Below the pieces are notes generated by a model. That model made no database searches, was not told where the DNA came from, and saw nothing but the letters and a program-made list of their open reading frames with translations. This document shows positions 49,192 to 57,703 of a stretch of DNA of 64,000 nt, piece after piece. The position numbers were made by a program, and so were the translations under genes. How positions within the stretch are numbered: position 1 is the first letter of the stretch; the number at the start of each line of letters is the position of its first letter. The stretch spans positions 1-64,000 of the forward strand of contig NZ_SOAL01000013.1 of assembly GCF_004364775.1 (NCBI RefSeq), in the 5' to 3' direction. This DNA comes from Comamonas sp. JUb58 (GTDB lineage: Bacteria; Pseudomonadota; Gammaproteobacteria; Burkholderiales; Burkholderiaceae_C).

Positions 49192-50634
49192 TTACACGGC
49201 GGTGATCGACACTGCCTTGGAGTTCAGGTAAGCCTCCATGGCTTCCGGGCCGCCTTCGCTGCCGTAGCCGGAGTCCTTCACGCCGCCGAAGGGGAACTCG
49301 GCCGTTGGCGTGGCCGCCTGGTTGATCCAGACCATGCCCGCTTCGATCTGGTTCGACAGCAGCTGCACGTTCTTGTACGAACGGGTGTAGGCGTAAGCAG
49401 CCAGGCCGAAAGGCAGGCGGTTGGCTTCGGTGATCGCGTCTTCGAGCTTTTCGAAGGTGCGGATCGCGGCGATCGGGCCAAAGGGCTCGTCGTTGAACAC
49501 CGAGGCGTTCATCGGCACATCGGCCAGGATGGTGGGTGCGAAGAAGTTGCCTTCGCTGCCCACGCGTGCGCCACCGGTGGCAACCTTGGCGCCCTTGGCA
49601 GCGGCGTCTTCGACGACCTGGGCCATGGCGGTCAGGCGGCGGGCATTGGCCAGCGGGCCCAGGGTGGTGCCGTCCGTCAGGCCATCACCCAGCTTCAGGC
49701 TTTCTGCGTGCTTGACGAAGGCGCTGACAAAGGCGTCCTTCACATCGCGGTGCACCAGGAAACGGGTGGGCGAGATGCAGACCTGGCCGGCATTGCGGAA
49801 CTTGGCAGCAGCCGTGGCCTTGACGGCCAGTTCCACATCGGCGTCTTCCGCGACGATCACCGGGGCGTGGCCGCCCAGCTCCATCGTCACGCGCTTCATG
49901 TGGGCGCCAGCCAGCGCGGCCAGCTGCTTGCCCACCACGGTCGAGCCGGTGAAGGTGACCTTGCGGATGATCGGGTGGGGGATCAGGTACTCGGAGATCT
50001 CGGAAGGCGAGCCGAACAGCAGACCCAGCACGCCCTTGGGCAGGCCGGCATCGACAAAGCACTGCAGCAGCGCGGCAGGCGATGCGGGGGTTTCTTCTGG
50101 GGCCTTCACCAGGAAGGAGCAGCCGGTGCCCAGCGCCGCACCCAGCTTGCGCACCACCTGGTTGACGGGGAAGTTCCAGGGCGTGAACGCGGCGATGGGG
50201 CCAACCGGCTCCTTGATCACCAGCTGCTGCACGTTGGGCACGCGGGCGGGCACGATGCGGCCATAGACGCGCAGGCCCTCATCGGCAAACCATTCGATGA
50301 TGCCGGCACCGGCCAGCACTTCACCCTTGGCTTCAACAAAGGGCTTGCCTTGTTCCTGGGTCAGCAGGCGGCCGATCTGCTCGGCACGCTCACGCAGCAG
50401 GCCAGCGGCACGGCGCATGATGTTGGCGCGCTCGATCGCAGGGGTTGCACGCCAGACCAGGAAACCAGCCTGGGCCGCCTCCAATGCACGGTCCATGTCT
50501 TTCTTGGTGGCGTGGGCCACCTTGCCGATGGGCTTGCCCGTGGCGGGGTTCACCACATCGATGGTCTTGCCGTCGGAGGCATCGCACCATTCGTTGTTGA
50601 TCAGCAGTCGGGTATCCGGATATGCAGTGGTCAT
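49192..50634 (-). CDS. NAD(P)-dependent semialdehyde dehydrogenase, GabD-like
   Basis: 480 residues, a soluble aldehyde dehydrogenase. The catalytic residues are in [11 protein letters not shown] (Glu) and [13 protein letters not shown] (Cys, about 289). Overall sequence resembles succinate-semialdehyde dehydrogenase (GabD), but 2,5-dioxovalerate (alpha-ketoglutarate semialdehyde) dehydrogenases are in the same subfamily, so the substrate is not certain. Single gene with its own terminators; no gabT nearby. Confidence 0.88.
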   Translation of the reverse strand: MTTAYPDTRLLINNEWCDASDGKTIDVVNPATGKPIGKVAHATKKDMDRALEAAQAGFLVWRATPAIERANIMRRAAGLLRERAEQIGRLLTQEQGKPFVEAKGEVLAGAGIIEWFADEGLRVYGRIVPARVPNVQQLVIKEPVGPIAAFTPWNFPVNQVVRKLGAALGTGCSFLVKAPEETPASPAALLQCFVDAGLPKGVLGLLFGSPSEISEYLIPHPIIRKVTFTGSTVVGKQLAALAGAHMKRVTMELGGHAPVIVAEDADVELAVKATAAAKFRNAGQVCISPTRFLVHRDVKDAFVSAFVKHAESLKLGDGLTDGTTLGPLANARRLTAMAQVVEDAAAKGAKVATGGARVGSEGNFFAPTILADVPMNASVFNDEPFGPIAAIRTFEKLEDAITEANRLPFGLAAYAYTRSYKNVQLLSNQIEAGMVWINQAATPTAEFPFGGVKDSGYGSEGGPEAMEAYLNSKAVSITAV

Positions 50635-50928
50635 TGCCGTTTTTCCTTGAGTGTCTTGGAGGTATCCAGTGATCGGGCCGTCGCGGGCAGCCGGTGCACG
50701 GCTGCGGGCGAACAGCTGTAAATCCTAACCGCTAGTGCCAATGCGCGTAGTCACGCACGGCAATTTCGACATGCTGGGGCGGGCATGTACCCGATTTCTC
50801 CACATTAGAGCCGCAGGCCCGTGGTAAAACATGGGGTTTGCTGCGCGGGCACTGTTGTTGCGCCGCGCCCTGTGCACGCCAGGTTGGCCTGGGCCGCACC
50901 ACCATGAGACTTTTGGAAGCTTCAGACC

Positions 50929-51360
50929 ATGCCATTGATCCGTACCAGTTCTGCCGTTGTCACCGTTCTTGCCGCACTGCTGGCAGGCTGCGCCACCAAC
51001 GAGCCGGCTCCCACGCCTGATGCTGGCGCTGCTGCGACCACGGCCCCAGCCGCCAATGCGGCCCCCGCTGCCGCCGGCTGCGCCGGCAATGCCTGCGACA
51101 CGGCGCCCCAGCTGCTGACCGGTGCATCGCCCCGTTTCCCTTACCCCGCAGGTGCCCAGCCCCAACCGGCCAGCGTGCGCGTGCAGTTCGTCGTCAACAC
51201 CGATGGTGCCGTCAGCGATGTGAAGACCCTGACCACCACCTCCCGCGACATGGCCACCGAGGTGGAGCGCGCGGTGCGCCTGTGGAAGTACCGCCCCGCG
51301 ATGAAGAACAACCAGCCGATGAAGGTCATCCTGCAGCAGCAGTTCGACTTCAAGCCCTGA
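50929..51360 (+). CDS. Lipoprotein with TonB C-terminal domain
   Basis: 143 residues. A lipobox (LAGC, C21) follows the signal peptide, then an Ala/Pro-rich linker with a CAGNAC pair, then a TonB-C-like domain (about 75-143) with ASVRVQFVVNTDGAVSDVKTLT and LWKYRPAMKNNQPM. Being a lipoprotein rather than a membrane-spanning TonB, it cannot couple to ExbBD in the usual way and probably serves as an envelope scaffold. GGAAG lies 9 bases before ATG 50929. A terminator follows. Confidence 0.85.
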   Translation: MPLIRTSSAVVTVLAALLAGCATNEPAPTPDAGAAATTAPAANAAPAAAGCAGNACDTAPQLLTGASPRFPYPAGAQPQPASVRVQFVVNTDGAVSDVKTLTTTSRDMATEVERAVRLWKYRPAMKNNQPMKVILQQQFDFKP

Positions 51361-51392
51361 TTCAGACCGCGCTTTCGCGCGTTCTACACGAC

Positions 51393-51430
51393 AAAACGCC
51401 CGCTGCACCTCAGGTGCCGCGGGCGTTTTT
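51393..51430 (+). terminator. Intrinsic terminator after the TonB-C gene
   Basis: AAAACGCCCGC pairs with GCGGGCGTTTTT around a second inner stem (GCACCTCAGGTGC), 32 bases past the stop. Confidence 0.85.
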
Positions 51431-51466
51431 GCGATGCAGAGGGCGACCGGTTCGTCGCCCCGGCGC

Positions 51467-52249
51467 TTACTTCAGCGCGCAGATGCGCTCGGCCAGCTCG
51501 ATAAAGCCGGCGCCGCGCTCGCCGCGCGTCACATAACGCGGCAGGTGCTGCAGCTGGGGCACAAAGCGCTCGATATTGGCCACGCCAAAACTGTTTTCGA
51601 AGTGCTGGAACATCAGCTGGTCATTGGTGGAGTCGCCGATATAGCACCACTGGCCGATTTCGGCATCTAGATCACGCCCGAACAAGGTCTTGACGATCCA
51701 GCGCGCGCCCTCCAGCTTGTTGTGCCCGCCAAACCAGCCATTGATGTGGATGGAGCTGACGGTGGCGTTCATGCCGGCCGCCTGCATCAGCGCCACACAG
51801 CGGTCGATATCGGCCTGTGGCATCTGCGTGAACTCGCTGTGGTCCACGGCGATATCGCATTCGCGCCCGGCCGAATCGGTGGCGCGCTGCGCGCCCGGCA
51901 CCGTCTGCTCGATCTGCGTCAGCACCGCCTGCATCTTGGCAAAGTTGGCGATGCGCGTGGCCTCGTCCTGCTGGTAGAGCTTGTCCAGCCCGCCGCTGGC
52001 ATTGCGGCGCAGCGCCACGGCGCCGTTTTCGGCCACGATGGCATCCACCGGCCAGGCAGCAGCAAAGGGCTCGCTCCAACCCACTGGGCGGCCGGTGATG
52101 GGGATAACGGCCAGACCCTTGGCCTTCAGGGCAGCGATGGCATGCACCACGGTGTCAGGGACGGCGCCCTCTGTTGTCAGGGTGTCGTCGATATCGGTCA
52201 GCAGGCCGACGATGGGGGGGGTCGGCTGCCATTGGTTCAGAGCAAGCAT
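51467..52249 (-). CDS. HAD-IIB hydrolase (sugar phosphatase-like)
   Basis: 260 residues. The phosphatase nucleophile motif is DIDDTLTTEG (D19, D21), with TGRP (motif II) and GDSTNDQLMF (motif IV) in place. The cap domain insert is of the Cof/trehalose-phosphatase type, and some relatives act on mannosyl-3-phosphoglycerate or other sugar phosphates. The substrate cannot be stated. It lies 21 bases downstream of the acyltransferase gene on the same strand, so it may belong to the glycan module. Confidence 0.85.
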   Translation of the reverse strand: MLALNQWQPTPPIVGLLTDIDDTLTTEGAVPDTVVHAIAALKAKGLAVIPITGRPVGWSEPFAAAWPVDAIVAENGAVALRRNASGGLDKLYQQDEATRIANFAKMQAVLTQIEQTVPGAQRATDSAGRECDIAVDHSEFTQMPQADIDRCVALMQAAGMNATVSSIHINGWFGGHNKLEGARWIVKTLFGRDLDAEIGQWCYIGDSTNDQLMFQHFENSFGVANIERFVPQLQHLPRYVTRGERGAGFIELAERICALK

Positions 52250-52270
52250 AGAGAGGGGAACAGCGAGAGA

Positions 52271-53287
52271 TCAGCGTAAAAAACGTTTGAGGCGCAGGGT
52301 GGGTGCCTCTACCAACTGCCAGGACAGCCAGCCGGCCAGCAAGGTCAGCATGGCTACCAGTGCCAGACTGCTGGCAAAACCCCAGTCGGGCCAGAGATGG
52401 CGAACCGTCTGCTGGATCGGGAAGGCGTACAGATAAACCCCGTACGATACATCACCCCAGCCGCCTGCCTGGCGAAGCACTGGCCAAGACAGGGTGCCCA
52501 CTCCCACCAGAACGGCGGGCAGAAACAGCAGCAACGCCGAATAGCTAAAGCCGCAGGCCCACAGCAGCCCGCCGGCCACACAGGCCGCAGCGCAGCAGGC
52601 CAGGCGGTAGCGCAGAAACCCGTCGTTGAGCGTAGCGATCAGCGACCCAAAGGCAAAATAGGCAGGAAACTCCAACCAGTGCGTCATGACGCCCCGCAGG
52701 TCCATGGTCATCTGGGTGAGAAACCACAGCAGGTAGCCCAGGCAGCAGCAGGCCCATACCCATCGCCAGCGCAACAAGCCCAAAACCCCGGCTGCAGCCA
52801 GTACGGCATAGCAGCTCACCTCCATGGGAATGGTCCACAACGATCCGTTGACCGTATGGGGCAAGGCATTGTTCTCAAAAACCCCTGGCAGGCTCCAGCG
52901 AATCTGCAGCAGCAGGTTGTGCAGATAGTCCCAGGTCATGGGGTGGTGGAAATAATCGCGCAGAGGCAGCGTCGTCAGGCTCGGGCCCAGCAGGAATATG
53001 GCCAGCAGCACGACCACCGCCAAGGCTGGCCAGATGCGCAGCGCGCGCTTGGCACAAAACACCCAGAGGCGTGGCTGCGAAAACCAGCTGATCGTCACCA
53101 GGTAGCCGCTGATGACAAAGAAAGCCATGACGGCCACGCCGCCCACCATGGCCACGTTCATCCAGCTAGGCGGCAAGGTGCCTGTGACAGGGTACTGGTG
53201 GCTGAACAGCACCGCCAGGGCCGCTGTCAGGCGCAAGGCGTCAAAATTGTTGGCCTGGTGCAGGCGTTGCGGTTCCATGCGGTTCAT
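52271..53287 (-). CDS. Acyltransferase-3 (OafA-like) membrane protein
   Basis: 338 residues, about ten membrane helices. The family starts with NNFDALRLTAALAVLFSHQYPV, whose His is catalytic, and ends with LVEAPTLRLKRF. Such proteins O-acetylate surface polysaccharides. M1 (53287) and M4 (53278) are both possible starts. It belongs to the glycan-modification cluster that continues to 59413 on the same strand. Confidence 0.87.
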   Translation of the reverse strand: MNRMEPQRLHQANNFDALRLTAALAVLFSHQYPVTGTLPPSWMNVAMVGGVAVMAFFVISGYLVTISWFSQPRLWVFCAKRALRIWPALAVVVLLAIFLLGPSLTTLPLRDYFHHPMTWDYLHNLLLQIRWSLPGVFENNALPHTVNGSLWTIPMEVSCYAVLAAAGVLGLLRWRWVWACCCLGYLLWFLTQMTMDLRGVMTHWLEFPAYFAFGSLIATLNDGFLRYRLACCAAACVAGGLLWACGFSYSALLLFLPAVLVGVGTLSWPVLRQAGGWGDVSYGVYLYAFPIQQTVRHLWPDWGFASSLALVAMLTLLAGWLSWQLVEAPTLRLKRFLR

Positions 53288-53356
53288 ATTCTCTAAGTTT
53301 TACTTGTCTCACAGCAAGCACGCCGCATGTATTGGTGCGTGGCGCGGACCGTGGGC

Positions 53357-53764
53357 TCAGTGTTCTGGCTGCTGGCGATATAGCAGGCGGCTCATGCCCA
53401 GGTAATTCACAGACATCGCGGTCAAGGTCCCTGCTGCAACATAAAGCATCAGCCACAGTGGACCCTGTGGAAAGGTCCAGGCCAGCAAGGAGTACACCGC
53501 AAAGTTGATGGCACCACCTCCCAGCATCAGCCCCAAATAGCGCAGATACTCAGCAAGAAGACTGCCAGTGGCGCTGCGTCCCGCAAAGGAGATGTTGCGG
53601 TTGATCAGCCAGGTGGTGGTCGCGGCCAGCCAGAAGGATACCGCCCGGGCTGCATACACACCGAGGGCATCACGCAGCAAGGTCAAAGCCAGGACGTCCA
53701 CGACAAAAGCGACGGCGCCTGCCATCAAAAACCACAGGAGCGAGCGCTGGAGTTTGAACCCCAT
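53357..53764 (-). CDS. GtrA-family flippase-like protein
   Basis: 135 residues with four membrane helices (about 8-28, 35-55, 77-97 and 103-123). GtrA proteins are thought to flip a lipid-linked sugar across the inner membrane. The core SFWLAATTTWLINRNISFAG is typical. Its ATG shares one base with the stop of the GT2 gene upstream (TAATG), so they are coupled, the usual gtrA-gtrB partnership. Confidence 0.88.
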   Translation of the reverse strand: MGFKLQRSLLWFLMAGAVAFVVDVLALTLLRDALGVYAARAVSFWLAATTTWLINRNISFAGRSATGSLLAEYLRYLGLMLGGGAINFAVYSLLAWTFPQGPLWLMLYVAAGTLTAMSVNYLGMSRLLYRQQPEH

Positions 53765-54741
53765 TACTTGCTCGGTGTATTGGCCACGGATGCCAGATAG
53801 GCAAACTGCTTGATTTCGCGCCGTGTCAGCGTAATCGCTTGCAGGATCAGGCCAGTGACAAAGGAGACCCCCCCGCAGACCACCATGGCGGAAGCCAGCC
53901 CCAAGGTTGGAAAGCGCCGCACCATGCCGGTATGGCTGTATTCCATCACGATGGGAACGGCCAGTGCAATGGCGACCAGCGCCAGCGCAGCGCCCAGCCA
54001 GCCAAAGAACTGCAGAGGCTTCTCGCTGACCACCAGGCGGCCGATGGTCTTGAGGATGCGCCAGCCGTCGCGGTAGGTGGACAGCTTGCTGGCCGAGCCC
54101 TCGGGCCGGGCGCCATAAGGCGTATCCACCTCGGTACAAGGCATGCGCAGCTCCAGCGCATGGACATTCAGCTCGGTCTCGATCTCGAAGCCTTGCGAAT
54201 GTGCAGGGAAGGATTTGACATAGCGCCGCGAAAACACCCGGTAGCCCGAGAGCATGTCACGGAAGCTGCCGCCAAAGATCTGCTGAACCGTGCCCGTCAA
54301 CAGCTTGTTGCCCCAGCGATGGCCGGGGCGGTAGGTGATACCTGTGTCGCCGGGTGCGGGTTCGGCCTCCACGCGCGCGCCCACCACCATGTCCAGCTGT
54401 TGGTCAATCAGCATGTCGATAAGCTTGCGTGCTGATGGTGCGTGGTAGGTCGCGTCGCCATCGGCCATCACATAGATGTCGGCATCCACATCGGCAAACA
54501 TGCGGCGCACGACATTGCCTTTGCCCTTCAGATGGACGTTGCGCAGATGCGCGCCTACTTCAACAGCGATCTCGGCGGTGCGGTCCGTCGAGAGGTTGTT
54601 GAAGATGTAGATCTCCGCCTCAGGCAGGGCTTGGCGAAAGCCTTCCACCACCGGGCGCACGGTCAGCTCTTCGTTGTGGCAGGGGAGGATGACGGCGATG
54701 CGTTGGTTGCGGTAGAGATTGGCCGGTTGTTGTGCTGTCAT
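53764..54741 (-). CDS. GT2 polyprenyl-phosphate glycosyltransferase, GtrB-like
   Basis: 325 residues. The GT-A domain begins IAVILPCHNEELTVRPVVEG and includes FNNLSTDRTAEIA and YVMADGDATYH, the DxD-type site. Two C-terminal membrane helices (about 235-260 and 275-300) anchor it, as in GtrB. It likely loads a sugar on undecaprenyl phosphate for the GT-C-like proteins next to it. ATG 54741, 23 bases after the upstream membrane protein gene. Confidence 0.9.
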   Translation of the reverse strand: MTAQQPANLYRNQRIAVILPCHNEELTVRPVVEGFRQALPEAEIYIFNNLSTDRTAEIAVEVGAHLRNVHLKGKGNVVRRMFADVDADIYVMADGDATYHAPSARKLIDMLIDQQLDMVVGARVEAEPAPGDTGITYRPGHRWGNKLLTGTVQQIFGGSFRDMLSGYRVFSRRYVKSFPAHSQGFEIETELNVHALELRMPCTEVDTPYGARPEGSASKLSTYRDGWRILKTIGRLVVSEKPLQFFGWLGAALALVAIALAVPIVMEYSHTGMVRRFPTLGLASAMVVCGGVSFVTGLILQAITLTRREIKQFAYLASVANTPSK

Positions 54742-54764
54742 TTTTCAGTATTCTTCTCAATCAT

Positions 54765-56540
54765 TCAGGCAGTTGCCGCATTGTGCCTGCTGTTTCTGCG
54801 GTCCTTGAGATGCCGGGCCATGCACCAGGCCACGACGACCGGGAATGCGAGGGACAGTGGCACGGCAGGGTACAGGTAGAGGATGTAGTTGCTGGGGATG
54901 GACGTCGCTTCCAGAAAGCCGAGCAGGGCCACGCGGGTGACCAGTGCTGCTGCCAGGCTGGTTGCGAGCATCCAGGCCATATCAGGCATACGCCTTTTGG
55001 CCAGCAGCGCTACAGACCATAGGAACCAGAAAGCGAATGCCAGGGGCAGAGCCACTGCCGATGCCTTGCTCATGGCCGTTGCGATTGCCTGTGCCAGCTT
55101 GAGCCGTAATTTGTCGCGTGGCGATGTCAGGTCCACCGCGAGTGTTTCAGGATCGGCCGTGGGCGCAATCGGGCCGTTGGTCACGACTTCGAACAGCCTG
55201 AGATGCAGGGGCTCGCCAACGCTGTGGTACGTCTTCAGCTTGGCATGGTCCAGCGTAGCAAGCGTCCAGAAGACCTGACCGGATGCCTTGAGGGCATCGA
55301 GCGCGTAGCCCTCGTGCCATGGTGGCACCATCGTGGCGCGGGCTGGGAGGCAGTCTCCAGGGTGCTGGCGGCAGCCGGCATCGATTTCCGAGGCGAGTCT
55401 GCGGTAGAAAGCCTTTGCATCTTTTGCATTGTCATAGTACCCATTGGTGGCAACGGCACGGCGCAGGGCCCACATGAACCAGCCAGACAAAATCTCCGGG
55501 CAGGGCGAGGTCTGGGTTTGCGCGCAGCCTCCCTGGCGCCAGAACTCGCCCCCCTCGCCCTCGAAATAGGGCTTCAGCTCACGCGCGGCATCACTCATGG
55601 CATAGGCGCGCTCGCGGGCATCCTTGGGAAACGGGACATAGCGCTGCCAATGGTCATGGCGAATACGCGTGAGTGCGCCATAGCCCGCGAGAAAGTCGCT
55701 CGAGCGGAAATCGTTGTTGCGAAAAACCCCATACACGGCGTAATTGGTGGTATTGACCGCCGTGACCATGACCGTGGCCACCGCAATGGGCAGCGCAGCA
55801 AACGCCAATGCCGGCTTCCAATGGCGCAGCAGTGCCGAGCGCTGCATCCATAGCCAATAGGCCAGCAGCAGTGAGAGGGCGGGCAGCAACCATACGCCTT
55901 CTTCCCGCGTCAGCCAGAACCAGCCCCCAACCAGGCCCATGGCCAGCAGAGGGCGCCATTGCATGCGCAGTTGCTCGGCGGGCAAGGCCTTTGCAGCTGC
56001 AGCGACCCAGCAGCGCAGGCCCAAGGTCAGCAGCAACAGGGTTTGCGAGACATAGATACCTTCGCGCATCACCCGACCGCCCGACTGTTCCAACCAGGCG
56101 GCGGGCTGAAAGGCCATCACTGTGAACAGCAGCAAGCTCAGCCAGCGCGAGCGGGTCATCTGCCCCATGGTGTGCGCAAAGAAGGCGGCGGACCCCAGGT
56201 ACAGCGCGTGCTCGCTGAACTTCAAAGGCAGCGCCGTCGCATGGTTGAGCAGCAGGAAGAGCGGGTAGCCGACACCTTTGGCATGGGTCAGCTCGTTGTA
56301 TTTGCCCAGCCAGTTGCCCATCCCGATTTCTGCAGCAAGACGCACGAACAACAGGTCATCATGCGCAGCCCAGCCCACGGCCAATATCGGAAAAGCCATA
56401 CGCAGCCAGAGGGACAGGGCGCTGACGACGGCGATCCATCCCCAGTAAGAGAGGGGTGAGTGCCACCCCAATTTTTCAGCAGATGAGGTCGTAGAGGAAT
56501 GTGGAGGTTCAACAGTTCGCATGGGCTCGGCGCTATTCAT
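54765..56540 (-). CDS. GT-C-like membrane protein, GtrC-type candidate (copy 1)
   Basis: About 591 residues with roughly 11-12 membrane helices and one large soluble loop (about 290-490). I do not recognise a named family. It is clearly paralogous to the gene at 57704-59413: shared stretches include HDDLLFVR, AAEIGMGNWLG, FRNNDFRSSDF, PFPKDARE and CLPARATMVPPWH. The HDD just after the first helix sits where GT-C glycosyltransferases have catalytic acids, and the partners GtrA and GT2 lie next door, so a serotype-specific GtrC role is likely. Start taken at ATG 56540. Confidence 0.7.
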   Translation of the reverse strand: MNSAEPMRTVEPPHSSTTSSAEKLGWHSPLSYWGWIAVVSALSLWLRMAFPILAVGWAAHDDLLFVRLAAEIGMGNWLGKYNELTHAKGVGYPLFLLLNHATALPLKFSEHALYLGSAAFFAHTMGQMTRSRWLSLLLFTVMAFQPAAWLEQSGGRVMREGIYVSQTLLLLTLGLRCWVAAAAKALPAEQLRMQWRPLLAMGLVGGWFWLTREEGVWLLPALSLLLAYWLWMQRSALLRHWKPALAFAALPIAVATVMVTAVNTTNYAVYGVFRNNDFRSSDFLAGYGALTRIRHDHWQRYVPFPKDARERAYAMSDAARELKPYFEGEGGEFWRQGGCAQTQTSPCPEILSGWFMWALRRAVATNGYYDNAKDAKAFYRRLASEIDAGCRQHPGDCLPARATMVPPWHEGYALDALKASGQVFWTLATLDHAKLKTYHSVGEPLHLRLFEVVTNGPIAPTADPETLAVDLTSPRDKLRLKLAQAIATAMSKASAVALPLAFAFWFLWSVALLAKRRMPDMAWMLATSLAAALVTRVALLGFLEATSIPSNYILYLYPAVPLSLAFPVVVAWCMARHLKDRRNSRHNAATA

Positions 56541-56566
56541 AAAATCACGGGGGCATAGCACTGGGC

Positions 56567-57613
56567 TCAGGAGAGCTTTCGGCCAATGGCAATGAATTTC
56601 TTCTCAATCAATTCGTAAACCACATTGGAAACAATGAATATTGTCAAGTATCCCAAAGCAATGGAGATGTTTCCCAAGGATCCGCTGAATTTTTGTGCGA
56701 AAAAGATGATGATGGGAAAATGAACGAGGTAGATCGAGTAAGAGATTTTTCCGATGCGCGGCAGGATTTTGTCCTTGGTGGGCGGGGCTCTCAATACCTT
56801 AATCATCAAGGCGCCAAGGCCAATGCCCGTCAGGAAAATGGGGGAGGGCAGCTTTCCTTGATAAACACCAATCAAAAGCAGCAGCGCAATGATGGTCGCA
56901 TTGATGACAGTTTCATTGATGCGAAAGAAAAAATCTTTGTAGAAATAAATGCAGCCGCCAAATATGAAAAAGAACATTTGTGCAGGAAATGCATTATTGA
57001 TGATGATCCCCACCTGGCCTGGATCTGCCGGGTTTTGCAGCGATGCGAAGCCATCGGCGAACCATGCATTGAAATAGCCTTGTGCCGCAAAAAAACTCCA
57101 GCATGTTGATATCACTAGGCTAGCCGCCAGCCACCACAAAGCCCAACGTGCTTTGCCAAGAATGAACAGAGGCGCAATGAAGTACCAGATCAATTCGACC
57201 GTTAACGTCCAAGTGACATGCAGGACATCGTAGGCAATCAAGGCTTTGGGGGAGAGCTGCTGGAGATTGACTAGGTTCAGAAAGAACGCCCACCAGTCTT
57301 GATCGGCTTTCAGAAAAATACCGGCTGGTATGCCAAGCAATAAATAGGTGAACCAGTAAGCAGGGAAAATTCTGAAAAGGCGATGGATGACATATTTCCT
57401 GAGGTTGCTTCTGCAGGCACTCTCGGTGATCAGGAACCCGCTGATGATGAAAAATAGCTCAACGCCCAAAAGGCCACCGTAGTCGCCAATAAATGGAATG
57501 CTGAATCCCGTCACCGCTTTGGTGTGATGCGCGACCACCCCAATGACGGCGATGGCACGTAGTGCATCCATGTTGACCAAGTGTGTCTCTTTGTTGTTCT
57601 TTATTTCTTGCAT
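56567..57613 (-). CDS. Acyltransferase-3 membrane protein (AT-rich gene)
   Basis: 348 residues from ATG 57613, with a longer frame possible from 57643. About ten membrane helices; the family mark VNMDALRAIAVIGVVAHHTKAV is near the start and SYSIYLVHFPIIIFF near the end. It probably O-acylates a glycan. The gene is noticeably AT-rich (many AAA, ATT and TTT codons) compared with both neighbours, which are high-GC paralogues of each other, suggesting that it came from elsewhere. No ribosome-binding site is obvious. Confidence 0.85.
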   Translation of the reverse strand: MQEIKNNKETHLVNMDALRAIAVIGVVAHHTKAVTGFSIPFIGDYGGLLGVELFFIISGFLITESACRSNLRKYVIHRLFRIFPAYWFTYLLLGIPAGIFLKADQDWWAFFLNLVNLQQLSPKALIAYDVLHVTWTLTVELIWYFIAPLFILGKARWALWWLAASLVISTCWSFFAAQGYFNAWFADGFASLQNPADPGQVGIIINNAFPAQMFFFIFGGCIYFYKDFFFRINETVINATIIALLLLIGVYQGKLPSPIFLTGIGLGALMIKVLRAPPTKDKILPRIGKISYSIYLVHFPIIIFFAQKFSGSLGNISIALGYLTIFIVSNVVYELIEKKFIAIGRKLS

Positions 57614-57703
57614 TAATAATTCAATTTTAAAAATCCATGGCATGCTGCTACTGAAATCAGGGATTCTCTTGCTGTTGGCAAGGCAGAATCAGACCGATCA
57701 TCA